Positions 1 to 8,858 of a DNA stretch of 64,000 nucleotides are shown here, in pieces. Position 1 is the stretch's first letter; every line of letters begins with the position of its first letter. This DNA comes from Sulfurimonas sp. SAG-AH-194-C21 (GTDB lineage: Bacteria; Campylobacterota; Campylobacteria; Campylobacterales; Sulfurimonadaceae). A program made the translations under genes and the position numbers. The notes beneath the pieces are model-generated. The model saw only the letters and a list, made by a program, of their open reading frames with translations. It was not told the DNA's origin and ran no database searches. The stretch is taken from contig NZ_JAEMVC010000005.1 in the NCBI RefSeq assembly GCF_029215985.1, positions 41,733-105,732 of the forward strand, in the 5' to 3' direction.

Positions 1-12
1 AGCCTAAACTGT

Positions 13-951
13 ATGGATATAGAACTTTTAAATACTCTTGGCAAGAGAAGAGAACCTTTTGTATTTATAAGCGACTTTAAGGGTGAAAATGTCAAGGTTA
101 TTCTTCTTAAGGATTTAGATAATTCAGATGTGAGTTTCTCTATAGATGAAAACTTTACTTATAAAAAACACCCCTATTCTTTAAAAACTAAACCTATAGA
201 ATTCTCGGACTATGCATTAAAGTTTGATAAAATAATACAAAAGATAAAAGAGGGAAAAACATATGTTATAAACCTCACTCAAGCTACTCCTATAAAGACA
301 GACTTGTCTTTAAAAGAGATATATACTAGTGCAAATGCGCACTATAAACTACGATATAAAGATGAGTTTGTCTGCTTTTCTCCTGAAAAATTCATACAAA
401 TAAATGATAATGTAATTAGTACATTCCCAATGAAAGGAACAATAGATAGTGCTATACCTAATGCTGAGGCAAAGATTTTAGGCGATTCAAAAGAGACAGC
501 TGAACATATTATGATAGTTGACCTACTGAGAAATGACCTCTCCATAGTTTCTAAAAATGTAAAAGTGAAAAGGTTTCGTTATCTTGGTGAAATAAATGCA
601 GGAGATAAAAAACTTTTACAAGTTAGCTCAGAGATAAGTGGTGACCTTGAAAAAAACTGGCATGAAAATATAGGGAGCATTTTAAATGCACTGCTGCCTG
701 CTGGAAGTATCAGTGGTGCACCAAAGAAGAGTACTTTAGAAATAATAGAAGAAGTCGAAGGTTATGAACGTGGTTTTTTTACTGGTGTTTTTGGTGTTTT
801 TGATGGAAAAAGTTTTGATAGTGGCGTTATGATTCGTTTTATAGAAAAAACAGATAAGGGTTACTTTTATAAAAGTGGTGGTGGGATTACTTTAGATAGT
901 GATGCAAGTTTAGAGTATAATGAGTTACAAAATAAAATATATTTACCATAA
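13..951 (+). CDS. pabB: Aminodeoxychorismate synthase component I (PabB)
   Basis: Chorismate-binding enzyme that makes 4-amino-4-deoxychorismate, the p-aminobenzoate precursor for folate. The 312 residues hold the family landmarks: KEGKTYVINLTQ near residue 78, the PMKGTI motif near 138, IMIVDLLRNDLS near 164, and a C-terminal block with AGSISGAPKK and YERGFFTGVFG. The PMKGT lysine is typical of ADC synthase rather than anthranilate synthase. It is shorter than E. coli PabB because the N-terminal extension is missing, as is usual in Campylobacterota. The start is 12 bases from the window edge with no clear ribosome binding site in view, so a slightly earlier start cannot be excluded. No PabA or PabC gene is visible. 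Confidence 0.88.
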   Translation: MDIELLNTLGKRREPFVFISDFKGENVKVILLKDLDNSDVSFSIDENFTYKKHPYSLKTKPIEFSDYALKFDKIIQKIKEGKTYVINLTQATPIKTDLSLKEIYTSANAHYKLRYKDEFVCFSPEKFIQINDNVISTFPMKGTIDSAIPNAEAKILGDSKETAEHIMIVDLLRNDLSIVSKNVKVKRFRYLGEINAGDKKLLQVSSEISGDLEKNWHENIGSILNALLPAGSISGAPKKSTLEIIEEVEGYERGFFTGVFGVFDGKSFDSGVMIRFIEKTDKGYFYKSGGGITLDSDASLEYNELQNKIYLP

Positions 952-960
952 TGGAATAAA

Positions 961-2250
961 ATGATAACTAAAGAAAATTTTTTTACAAGTGCTTGGAATT
1001 TTAATGAGTATGAATCTGATCTAAAAAGTAGATTTCAGATGATAAATATAGCGATTGCCTTATCTACATTTGGTCTCTTAACTGGAATAACAGCTAATAT
1101 ATTCAAGGATATATCAGGTCTAGTTCCACTTGAACTTAGTTTACTCTCCATAAACGTACTTTTATTTTTCTTGTTGCGTTATAAAAAGGAGTCTTTAAAA
1201 TTTGTTTCACTAGTTGAAACAGGACAATTTACATTACTTTTTTTAGTATTGATATATGTGAGTGAACCTTCGCAACTTAAACATATTTGGATATTTACAT
1301 ATCCTATCCTTTTACTCTATTTTCAAAATGAAAATAACTCTGTGTATTGGGTTGTCTTTATGCTTTTTATGCTTTTAGTAGCACCTATGCAACCCTTTAT
1401 TGATATTCTTTATACACAATTTCAAGTTGTTTACATATCGATAGTCTTGATTATTATTAGTCTGATTGTCTATTTTTATCAAAATAAAATGGATGAATCA
1501 AAAGCTATAATTAACAGACAAGTAAGTGAACTAGTAAATAAAGATAGACTTATAACCCTTCAATCAAAACAAGCAGTTATGGGTGAGATGATTAGTATGA
1601 TTGCACATCAATGGAGACAGCCTCTCTCAACGGTTACACTCAGTATAAGTGATCTACAATTGAAAAAAATGTTAGGCAAAGAGATTGATGATAAGTATAT
1701 GAATAAATCCTTACAAGATATTAGTGATACTATCATCTACCTTTCAGATACTATTGATGATTTTCAAACATATTTCGCACCAAATAAAAGTATGAGTGAA
1801 GAGAATATTTGTGAGATAATAAATCGTGCAATAAACTTTACACAAGGACGGATTAATAACGCTGGAATTACCTTGAAATTTACTGAAAAAATTGATGGCT
1901 TAATTCAAACATATTCGAATGAACTTGTGCAGGTGGTTTTAAATATACTTAACAATGCAATCGATGAACTCGTTGAGCATAAAAAAGAAAAGTCAATAAT
2001 TATTGTTAAAGTTTTAGAGAGGAAAAATAGTTTTGAAGTCCTAATAGAAGATAATGGTGAAGGGATACTTGAAAATAATCTAGAGTCTATTTTTGAACCC
2101 TACTATAGTACAAAAGGGAAGAATGGGACAGGACTTGGTCTGTATATGTCACAGATGATTATGCAAAAACAGTTTAATTCAAAGATAGAAGTACAGAGCT
2201 TAAAATATGGAACACAGTTTCGCATAGAAGTTCCTAAAAAACTCGTATAA
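961..2250 (+). CDS. Membrane sensor histidine kinase
   Basis: Two-component sensor kinase of 429 residues. About six hydrophobic segments lie between residues 28 and 175 with no obvious periplasmic domain, suggesting sensing within or at the membrane. A short linker leads to the H-box MIAHQWRQPLS, with the phosphoacceptor His at 216; the HQWRQPL form is common in Campylobacterota kinases. The ATPase domain follows with an N-box (NILNNAIDEL), DNGEGI and GTGLGLYMSQ. No response regulator gene is adjacent, so the partner and stimulus are unknown. It begins 9 bases after pabB and may be cotranscribed with it. Confidence 0.85.
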   Translation: MITKENFFTSAWNFNEYESDLKSRFQMINIAIALSTFGLLTGITANIFKDISGLVPLELSLLSINVLLFFLLRYKKESLKFVSLVETGQFTLLFLVLIYVSEPSQLKHIWIFTYPILLLYFQNENNSVYWVVFMLFMLLVAPMQPFIDILYTQFQVVYISIVLIIISLIVYFYQNKMDESKAIINRQVSELVNKDRLITLQSKQAVMGEMISMIAHQWRQPLSTVTLSISDLQLKKMLGKEIDDKYMNKSLQDISDTIIYLSDTIDDFQTYFAPNKSMSEENICEIINRAINFTQGRINNAGITLKFTEKIDGLIQTYSNELVQVVLNILNNAIDELVEHKKEKSIIIVKVLERKNSFEVLIEDNGEGILENNLESIFEPYYSTKGKNGTGLGLYMSQMIMQKQFNSKIEVQSLKYGTQFRIEVPKKLV

Positions 2251-2299
2251 TTTATATTTTCTTCGTTATAATAGAGTAAAAATTAAGTAAAGGTATGGA

Positions 2300-3280
2300 A
2301 TGTACATAGAAGATTTAAAGTTTTCACTCTGGGCAGATTTTATTGAGCGTGACTATTTAGATAATGAATTTAAAGAGCTTATTGATAAAAAAATAATAAA
2401 TGGAGCGACTTCTAATCCTGCTATATTTAAAAATGCAATTTTAACTTCTTCTGCATACAAAAAACAACTAAAATCTCTAGGTAATATACCTGCAAAAGAG
2501 AAGTATGAAGCTCTTGCTATTTATGACATAAGTAAGGCTGCTGATATTTTAAGACCTCTGTATGATACGAAGGATGATGGGTATGTAAGTATAGAAGTTG
2601 ATCCCTCTCTCTGTGATGATGCACCTGCTACTATAGCAGAGGGTAAAAGACTTTTTAAAACTATAAACCGTCCAAATGTGATGATAAAAGTACCAGCAAC
2701 AACAGCAGGATATATTGCGATGGAAGAACTTACTTCTGTTGGTATTCCTGTAAACGCGACACTTGTTTTTAAAAAAGCACAAGCAATTGCTTGTGCAAAT
2801 GCTTTTAAACGCGGTGTATATAGGTACGACAAGATAGTTGATACTGTGGTTAGTATATTTGTTTCTCGTATCGATAGAGCACTAGATAAAGAACTCGCTG
2901 CGAAGGGAATAGATGTAGCACTGAGCGGTATTTATAATACAGCAAGTATTTATGCAATAATTGAGCAGATGGATGTTAAAGGATGTCGTGCTTTGTTTGC
3001 GAGTACTGGTGTAAAAGATGATAGTTTAGCCGCTGACTACTATATAGAAAATCTTCTTGCATATAACAGTGTAAATACAGCTCCTGTAGATACAATCATG
3101 GCGTTTACAAAAAATAGTGTGACTACAAGTGCCTTACCAATAAAAAAAGAAATTATTGATGCACATTTTAGTAAAATACAAGAGGCAGGCATTGATTTTG
3201 AGGCTCTTTTAGATACCCAAGTAAAAGTAGGGCTAGAAACTTTTAAAGATGCATTTAAAGAGATACTGGAGTCGATATGA
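2300..3280 (+). CDS. tal: Transaldolase
   Basis: Pentose phosphate enzyme that moves a dihydroxyacetone unit between sedoheptulose-7-phosphate and glyceraldehyde-3-phosphate. The 326-residue protein has the N-terminal motif INGATSNPAIFKNAI and NVMIKVPAT, whose Lys is the expected Schiff-base residue. The length fits the longer transaldolase class of Campylobacterota and actinobacteria rather than the short archaeal-type enzymes. The start has an AAAGG ribosome binding site 8 bases upstream. A TATAAT at 2267-2272 may be its -10 box. The stop overlaps the pilT start by 4 bases (ATGA), so the two genes are probably translationally coupled. Confidence 0.9.
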   Translation: MYIEDLKFSLWADFIERDYLDNEFKELIDKKIINGATSNPAIFKNAILTSSAYKKQLKSLGNIPAKEKYEALAIYDISKAADILRPLYDTKDDGYVSIEVDPSLCDDAPATIAEGKRLFKTINRPNVMIKVPATTAGYIAMEELTSVGIPVNATLVFKKAQAIACANAFKRGVYRYDKIVDTVVSIFVSRIDRALDKELAAKGIDVALSGIYNTASIYAIIEQMDVKGCRALFASTGVKDDSLAADYYIENLLAYNSVNTAPVDTIMAFTKNSVTTSALPIKKEIIDAHFSKIQEAGIDFEALLDTQVKVGLETFKDAFKEILESI

Positions 3281-4461
3281 AGACAGAAGTTGATGTAAGT
3301 AAATTAACATTTGAGCAGTTACAAAAAATACGTGTTCATTTAAAGAAAATGATTGAAGTTGGAGGGAGTGACCTTCATATTAAAGCAAATGCTGTCATTC
3401 GTGCCCGAATTAATGGTAATATTGTACAGTTTTCAGGTGGTATTTTTTCAAAAGAAGATGCGATGACTTTTGCAAAAGAGCTACTAAAAGGTCGTTTTGG
3501 GGAATTTGTAGAAAAAAAAGAGCTTGACTTAGTCTATCCTTTTGACGAGAACAACCGTTTTCGTGTAAATATCTTTTTTCAAATGGATGGTGTTTCAGCT
3601 GTTTTTCGTGTCATTCCTGTCAAAATTCCTTCTTTTGATGAACTCCATCTTCCTGATATTGTGAAGAGTTTTACAAAAAAAGACAGAGGTCTAGTTCTTG
3701 TAACTGGAGTAACGGGTTCTGGAAAATCAACAACACTAGCAGCTTTAATCAATGAGATAAACTTAACAAGAAAACAGCATATTATTACTATTGAAGATCC
3801 TATTGAGTTTGTGCATAAAGATAGGAACTGTATTATTAATCAACGCTCAGTTGGACAAGATACTCTCTCCTTTGGTTCGGCACTTCGAGCCGCTCTTCGT
3901 GAAGATCCAGATATTATTTTAGTTGGAGAGATGCGTGATAAAGAGACGATAAACCTTGCACTTCATGCAGCAGATACCGGACACTTAGTTTTCTCAACCC
4001 TGCATACAATTGATGCTAAAGAGACTATTAACCGTATTATTGGGCAGTTTCCATCAGAAGAGCAAAATCGTGTACGACTCTCAGTCGCAGGGGTACTCCA
4101 AGGTGTAATCTCCCAGCGTTTAGTTCCTACCGTTGATGGTGGCCGTCGTGCTGCGATGGAAGTTCTTGTAAAAACTCCTAGAATTGAAAAACTAATTATG
4201 GAAAATCGTGATTATGAAATTAGAGATACTATTGAGGCTGGAAAAGAGCACTATAAATCACAAAGTTTTGATCAGTCTATTCTTGATTTGTACAATGATG
4301 GGATTATTTCAAAAGAACAAGCGATGAAAAATGCGACATCTTCATCTGACTTGGAACTTAAAATCAGTGGTCTTACAAGTGGTAAGGCAAGTGATAAAAC
4401 TAATACTAGCCAAAGTATACAAATTGAGCATGATGATACAGACATCTTTGACTTAAAGTAA
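3277..4461 (+). CDS. pilT: Type IV pilus twitching ATPase PilT
   Basis: Secretion-type hexameric ATPase that powers pilus retraction. Of its 394 residues, the first 120 form the PAS-like N-terminal domain (GGSDLHIKANA). Then come Walker A GVTGSGKST (Lys 150), the Asp box TIEDPIEF, Walker B DPDIILVGEMRD, and the His box DTGHLVFSTLHT. The QRLVPTVDGGRRAAMEVL stretch is the usual PilT region after the His box. A Ser/Thr/Asp-rich tail of about 40 residues follows the core. No pilin or pilus assembly gene is next to it; coupling to tal looks like positional convenience rather than a shared pathway. Confidence 0.9.
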   Translation: MKTEVDVSKLTFEQLQKIRVHLKKMIEVGGSDLHIKANAVIRARINGNIVQFSGGIFSKEDAMTFAKELLKGRFGEFVEKKELDLVYPFDENNRFRVNIFFQMDGVSAVFRVIPVKIPSFDELHLPDIVKSFTKKDRGLVLVTGVTGSGKSTTLAALINEINLTRKQHIITIEDPIEFVHKDRNCIINQRSVGQDTLSFGSALRAALREDPDIILVGEMRDKETINLALHAADTGHLVFSTLHTIDAKETINRIIGQFPSEEQNRVRLSVAGVLQGVISQRLVPTVDGGRRAAMEVLVKTPRIEKLIMENRDYEIRDTIEAGKEHYKSQSFDQSILDLYNDGIISKEQAMKNATSSSDLELKISGLTSGKASDKTNTSQSIQIEHDDTDIFDLK

Positions 4462-4480
4462 TATTTAAAGCATAAATGGG

Positions 4481-4486
4481 TATAAT
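4481..4486 (+). promoter_or_regulatory. Likely -10 box of rplY
   Basis: A perfect TATAAT preceded by GGG lies 31 bases before the rplY start, with an AAGGAA ribosome binding site between. No good -35 box is seen, which is normal for housekeeping promoters in Campylobacterota. Confidence 0.5.
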
Positions 4487-4516
4487 TTCAACCATTTTTA
4501 AACACAAGGAAATAAT

Positions 4517-5053
4517 ATGTTAGAAGGTATCGTTAGAGAGAGTATGACAACAGGAGCTACAAAAGCGCTTCGTCGAGATGGTTATCTAATTGCAAATATC
4601 TACGGAAAAGGTCTTGAGAATATCAATGCTGCATTCAAATCAAATGAGTATATCCGTACTGTTCGTAATAAAGAAACTATAGCATTCCCAGTTACAGTTG
4701 CTGGTAAAGAATTAAATGTAGTTGTTCAAGGCTATGAGTCTCATGCAGTTACAGGAAACTTACTTCACGTTGATTTAATGGTTACTCAAACAGGAGTTGA
4801 AGCTAAATTCAATATTCCTATAGTAGCAGTTGGTGAAGCATTAGGTCTTAAGAACAAAGGTCTTGTTCATATGGCTAAAGAGCGTTTAACAGTTAAATGT
4901 ACACCAGAAAACTTAATGAATACAATAGAAATAGATGTAACAGAGATGGATACAGGTGCTTCTAAACTAGTACGTGATCTTCCAGAACTTGCAAATATTA
5001 CAATTGTTGATTCTGATCGTGTTGCTTTAATAAGTATCATTAAAGCGAAGTAA
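4517..5053 (+). CDS. rplY: 50S ribosomal protein L25 (Ctc form)
   Basis: Binds 5S rRNA in the large ribosomal subunit. The 178 residues are the two-domain TL5/Ctc form: an N-terminal L25 beta-barrel (about 1-90, with ALRRDGYLIANIYGKG) and a C-terminal domain (about 95-178, with VDLMVTQTGVEAKFNIPI and LKNKGLVHMAKERLTVKC). The start has an AAGGAA site 8 bases upstream. It is followed by pth 114 bases on, the usual rplY-pth order in many bacteria. Confidence 0.93.
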   Translation: MLEGIVRESMTTGATKALRRDGYLIANIYGKGLENINAAFKSNEYIRTVRNKETIAFPVTVAGKELNVVVQGYESHAVTGNLLHVDLMVTQTGVEAKFNIPIVAVGEALGLKNKGLVHMAKERLTVKCTPENLMNTIEIDVTEMDTGASKLVRDLPELANITIVDSDRVALISIIKAK

Positions 5054-5065
5054 CACTATGTTAAA

Positions 5066-5094
5066 CACTATAATGAGCAGAGCCCATTATAGTG
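5066..5094 (+). terminator. 10-bp perfect hairpin downstream of rplY
   Basis: CACTATAATG (5066-5075) and CATTATAGTG (5085-5094) form a perfect 10-bp stem with a 9-base loop, 13 bases after the rplY stop. There is no T-tract directly after it, so termination is plausible but not certain; it may instead stabilise the rplY mRNA. Confidence 0.5.
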
Positions 5095-5096
5095 GC

Positions 5097-5112
5097 AGGG
5101 ACATTTGTCCCT
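5097..5112. repeat. Second hairpin in the rplY-pth spacer
   Basis: AGGGAC (5097-5102) and GTCCCT (5107-5112) form a 6-bp GC-rich stem with an ATTT loop, three bases after the first hairpin. The GC-rich AGGGACATTTGTCCCT stands out against the AT-rich surroundings and resembles a small dispersed palindrome. No second copy was seen in this window. Confidence 0.4.
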
Positions 5113-5167
5113 ACAACCCCCTAAAGTTACAAAAAAAAACTTTTTTTGAAATTTTAAAGATTAAAAT

Positions 5168-5731
5168 ATGCTTTTAGTCGGTCTAGGGAATCCTGGTTCC
5201 GACTATGAGAGTACACGCCATAACATCGGTTTTATGGTTATAGATGAACTTTCTCGTAGACTATCATCCTCAAATGTCTCCAAAACCGCTTTTTTAGGCA
5301 AAACTTACAAAACAAAAAATCATTTTTTATTAAAACCACAAACTTTTATGAATCTCTCTGGTGATAGTGTGATTAAAGTCAAAAACTTTTATAAACTCGA
5401 AGATGTAGTTGTAATACATGATGATTTAGATTTACCATTTGGAAGTCTGCGTTTTAAAAAAGGCGGGGGACATGGTGGTCACAATGGTTTAAAATCAATA
5501 GATGCAAATATTGGTAAAGAATATATACGTGTGAGAATGGGTATTGGGAAACCTGAGCATAAAGGAGAAGTGACTTCTTATGTTTTAGGTAAGTTTAGTT
5601 TGGAACAACAAAAATATCTAGCTGAGTTTATAGATATAACTTGTGATTCTCTTATGTATCTTTTTGAACATACTATGCAAGAAACAAGTGCAAAGTTTTC
5701 ACAAAAAGAACAACCAAAAAAGATGGCATAA
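5168..5731 (+). CDS. pth: Peptidyl-tRNA hydrolase
   Basis: Cleaves peptidyl-tRNA released from stalled ribosomes. The 187 residues begin with the family signature LLVGLGNPGSDYESTRHNIGF, where His 18 is the catalytic histidine. Also present are FLLKPQTFMNLSG, the VIHDDLDLPFG acidic motif and the GGGHGGHNGLKS glycine-rich loop. The length is normal. The last base of its stop codon is the first base of the ATG of the following permease gene. Confidence 0.93.
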   Translation: MLLVGLGNPGSDYESTRHNIGFMVIDELSRRLSSSNVSKTAFLGKTYKTKNHFLLKPQTFMNLSGDSVIKVKNFYKLEDVVVIHDDLDLPFGSLRFKKGGGHGGHNGLKSIDANIGKEYIRVRMGIGKPEHKGEVTSYVLGKFSLEQQKYLAEFIDITCDSLMYLFEHTMQETSAKFSQKEQPKKMA

Positions 5732-6801
5732 TGCTTGCTTTTAAATATATAGCCTTTCATTATTTAAAATATTTTTTTGTAATTATGACAGCACTTGTGC
5801 TTTTTATGGTTGGTTTTGACTACATGGGAAATGCTGAAAGTCTCTCATCTTCTGCGAATCTGATTTTAATTTATCTTGTCTATAAAGCATTTTTTGCCAT
5901 AGACATGTTGCTTCCACTAGCCCTTGTTTTTGCGATGATAAGTACAAAAATATTTCTTATCCGCTCAAATGCTTTAGTCTCCTTCTTTTCTTTAGGATAC
6001 ACAAGAGTTGATGTTCTTCGTCCTTTTGTTGTGGTCTCAACTACAATTATTGTTCTGTTTATCTCTTTGCACTCATGGTCAAGTTTTGCAAGGGCCGATG
6101 AATTTTCAAATAATATTCGAGAAAACAACCAGTACTTAAGTCCTACAAGAGACCTTTTTTTTACTTACAAAGGACAGTATGTTTATTTCTCTAAAATGCT
6201 TCCTTTGCAAGAAAAAGCAGAAAATATTCGTGTGTTTAGTGTGAAAAACAACTCCTTAAAAGAAGTTATTATCGCTAAAGAAGCAGTATACAGGGATGAT
6301 TATTGGTTTATTAAAGAAGCAGATATTATCACTAAACCCGATGATTTGAGTTTTTCATCAAGTGGAATTGTTGTGACACAAACAAATGATCTAAAAATAT
6401 TAAAAGGATTCCGTCCTAAAATTCTCGATCAAGTGTATGAGGGAAAAGTAAATTTTACTATTAAAAATGCGATTGATGCAATTGTACTTCTAGAAGAGCA
6501 AAATATGAATACGAGTAGTATTAAAGGTGCCCTGTATAAAATATTTATCTATCCATTTTTTGTGCCATGTTTGATAATTATTATATTCTTTTTTGTCCCA
6601 ATTAGTGTGCGTTTTTTAAATGTTTCACTCTTTAGTTTTGGAGCAATTTTAGCAACTTTACTCATTTGGGGTGTTCTTTTTATGCTCATCGAACTCTCAA
6701 ATAATAAAACTATTTCAAGTGAAGTAGGTGTTATAGCTCCTATTGTAATACTTTTTTTGATAGCATTTAGACAGTGGAAGAAATATCGGACAGCTACTTA
6801 A
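5731..6801 (+). CDS. LptF/LptG-family LPS export permease
   Basis: Predicted inner-membrane subunit of the LptB2FG lipopolysaccharide extractor (YjgP/YjgQ family). The 356 residues show the family topology: transmembrane segments near 10-30, 45-72 and 98-115, a periplasmic beta-jellyroll region from about 120 to 265, then three more segments near 270-350. The start overlaps the pth stop by one base. Whether it is the F or G subunit cannot be settled here, since no second copy is in the window; the N-terminal pattern slightly favours LptG. Confidence 0.8.
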   Translation: MLAFKYIAFHYLKYFFVIMTALVLFMVGFDYMGNAESLSSSANLILIYLVYKAFFAIDMLLPLALVFAMISTKIFLIRSNALVSFFSLGYTRVDVLRPFVVVSTTIIVLFISLHSWSSFARADEFSNNIRENNQYLSPTRDLFFTYKGQYVYFSKMLPLQEKAENIRVFSVKNNSLKEVIIAKEAVYRDDYWFIKEADIITKPDDLSFSSSGIVVTQTNDLKILKGFRPKILDQVYEGKVNFTIKNAIDAIVLLEEQNMNTSSIKGALYKIFIYPFFVPCLIIIIFFFVPISVRFLNVSLFSFGAILATLLIWGVLFMLIELSNNKTISSEVGVIAPIVILFLIAFRQWKKYRTAT

Positions 6802-6856
6802 CGCCTCTATAAGTACATTTTAGATAGAATCATTTAAAAAAGAATTTGGAATTTTT

Positions 6857-8068
6857 ATGATTGATTTTAAAGCGATAACGCAAGAGTACAAAACCCCCCT
6901 ATACATTTATGATTTTGATTATATGACTGCTCAGTATAATGAACTAAAAGCGGCATTTAAAGGTAGAAAATCTATCTTAGCCTATGCAGTAAAAGCAAAC
7001 TCAAACCTTAGTGTTGTAAAACATTTTGCAAAAATGGGAAGTGGAGCTGATTGTGTTTCCATTGGTGAGGTTAGACGTGCATTTTTAGCAGGTGTTCCCG
7101 CTTATAGAATTATTTTTTCAGGTGTTGGTAAAACTGATGATGAGATTCGTGAAGCGATACAAAAAGAGATACTCTACATCAATGTTGAGAGTGAAGCTGA
7201 ACTTGGTCGAGTTGAACTTATAGCCAAAGAGTTAAACAAAGTTTCTCGTATAAGTATTCGAGTAAATCCAAACATAGACCCTAAAACACATCCCTATATC
7301 TCAACAGGTCTTCATGACAATAAGTTTGGTGTTGATTTAAGTTCTGCGAAACGTATGTACATTAAAGCAAATAACTCAGATAATTTAGACCCAGTAGGTA
7401 TCCATTTTCACATCGGTTCTCAGCTTACAGAACTTCAGCCTATTCGTGAGTCTGCTGAGATAGTTGCTGATTTAGTGCGTTCGCTTTCTACAATAAATAT
7501 AGAACTCAAGTTTTTTGATATTGGTGGTGGTTTAGGTATAAAGTACGATGATGAAGTGACAATCAAACCTTATGATTATGCACAGGCAATTCTTGGCTGT
7601 TTAAATGCACTTGACCTTACTATTCTTTGTGAACCAGGACGCTTTTTAACTGCAAATGCAGGGTACTTCGTAAGTAAAGTTTTGTATGAGAAGCAAAATG
7701 GTGAGAAGAAATTTGTAGTGATTGATGGTGCAATGAATGACCTTTTACGTCCAGCTCTGTATAGCGCATATCACAAGATAGATGTTATCACAGATTCTAA
7801 AGAAGAATCTCGCCCTGTAGATATTGTTGGACCTGTATGTGAGAGTGGAGACTTTTTTGCAAAAGATTATCCATTACCTCCATTAGCACACAATGACTTA
7901 GTCATAGTAAATAGTGCAGGTGCATATGGTTTTGGTATGGGTAGTAACTATAATACTCGTGGACGTAGTGCAGAAGTTGCTATAGAAGATGGTAAGGTTA
8001 GACTTATTCGTAGACGTGAAACTTTTGAAGATTTGATTGCGTTAGAGACAGAATTTTTAGAAAAATAG
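6857..8068 (+). CDS. lysA: Diaminopimelate decarboxylase
   Basis: PLP enzyme of the last lysine step: meso-diaminopimelate to L-lysine and CO2. The 403 residues have the PLP-binding ILAYAVKANSN (Lys 47), GIHFHIGSQL, FDIGGGLGIKY, EPGRFL and the CESGDFFAKD active-site motif donated across the dimer. The C-terminal ends with GAYGFGMGSNYNTRGR, as expected. It is followed 13 bases later by the HAD gene and then pheA and hisC, so an amino-acid biosynthesis operon is likely. Confidence 0.93.
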   Translation: MIDFKAITQEYKTPLYIYDFDYMTAQYNELKAAFKGRKSILAYAVKANSNLSVVKHFAKMGSGADCVSIGEVRRAFLAGVPAYRIIFSGVGKTDDEIREAIQKEILYINVESEAELGRVELIAKELNKVSRISIRVNPNIDPKTHPYISTGLHDNKFGVDLSSAKRMYIKANNSDNLDPVGIHFHIGSQLTELQPIRESAEIVADLVRSLSTINIELKFFDIGGGLGIKYDDEVTIKPYDYAQAILGCLNALDLTILCEPGRFLTANAGYFVSKVLYEKQNGEKKFVVIDGAMNDLLRPALYSAYHKIDVITDSKEESRPVDIVGPVCESGDFFAKDYPLPPLAHNDLVIVNSAGAYGFGMGSNYNTRGRSAEVAIEDGKVRLIRRRETFEDLIALETEFLEK

Positions 8069-8081
8069 AGGAGAGTAAAGT

Positions 8082-8858
8082 TTGTACTTCATAGATGTTC
8101 AAGGTACTTTAATCAGTGATATCGATAAGTCCCCAATAGAGGGAAGTGTCGAGTTTATATCACATCTTAATGCCCAGAAGATCCCGTATATGATAGTAAC
8201 AAACAATACAAAAAAATCCTCTAAAGACTTTTATGAGTATCTTCGCTCAATAGGTTTTGATATTAGTTTTGACAAGTACCTTGACCCTTTGATGCTTTTA
8301 AAGACAAAAGTAGATAAAAAGTCTGTTGCGGCATATGGAGCACCTGAGTTCTTAAAGACTTTAGAGTCAATGGACTTTAGCCTTGACTTTGTAAAACCAA
8401 AAACAGTTCTTATCGCGATTAAAGAGGACTTTACTGCGGATGAGTATGCTCAAATGATAGACTTTTTACTTGCTGGTGCTTCTCTTGTTGGTATGCACGA
8501 GACATCTATATATGCAAAAAACTCCAAACGATATCCTGGTGTTGGAGCTATTCTCAAACTACTAGAATTTGCTACAAGTGTTTCGTATGAGGTAGTAGGT
8601 AAACCAAGTGATGCATTTTACACCCAAGCACTCAAACAGTTACAAAAGCAAGATACAAGTGCACAGTTTAACTCGATTACGATGATTAGTGATGATGTTA
8701 AAGGTGATCTTGGTGGGGCTAAAGAGCTTGGAATGAAGACGATATTTGTGACAAGTGGCAAGTATAAATCAGCACAAGAGATAGTTCCCCTCTTGGATGA
8801 AAATTTAAAACCAGACTTAGTATATAAAAATATGCAAGAGATAATGGAGAAAATATGA
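8082..8858 (+). CDS. HAD-IIA (NagD-like) hydrolase with altered motif I
   Basis: HAD superfamily protein of 258 residues with a NagD-type cap. Motif I reads FIDVQGTL: the nucleophile Asp 5 is present but the usual second Asp (the general acid/base of DxDGT) is Gln 7. Motif II is VTNNT, the motif III Lys sits in VVGKPS, and motif IV is ISDDVKGDLGGAKELG. The TTG start is chosen because GAGGAG lies just upstream. Its ATGA overlap with pheA suggests coupled translation. Substrate unknown; the Gln may slow phosphatase turnover. Confidence 0.75.
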   Translation: MYFIDVQGTLISDIDKSPIEGSVEFISHLNAQKIPYMIVTNNTKKSSKDFYEYLRSIGFDISFDKYLDPLMLLKTKVDKKSVAAYGAPEFLKTLESMDFSLDFVKPKTVLIAIKEDFTADEYAQMIDFLLAGASLVGMHETSIYAKNSKRYPGVGAILKLLEFATSVSYEVVGKPSDAFYTQALKQLQKQDTSAQFNSITMISDDVKGDLGGAKELGMKTIFVTSGKYKSAQEIVPLLDENLKPDLVYKNMQEIMEKI

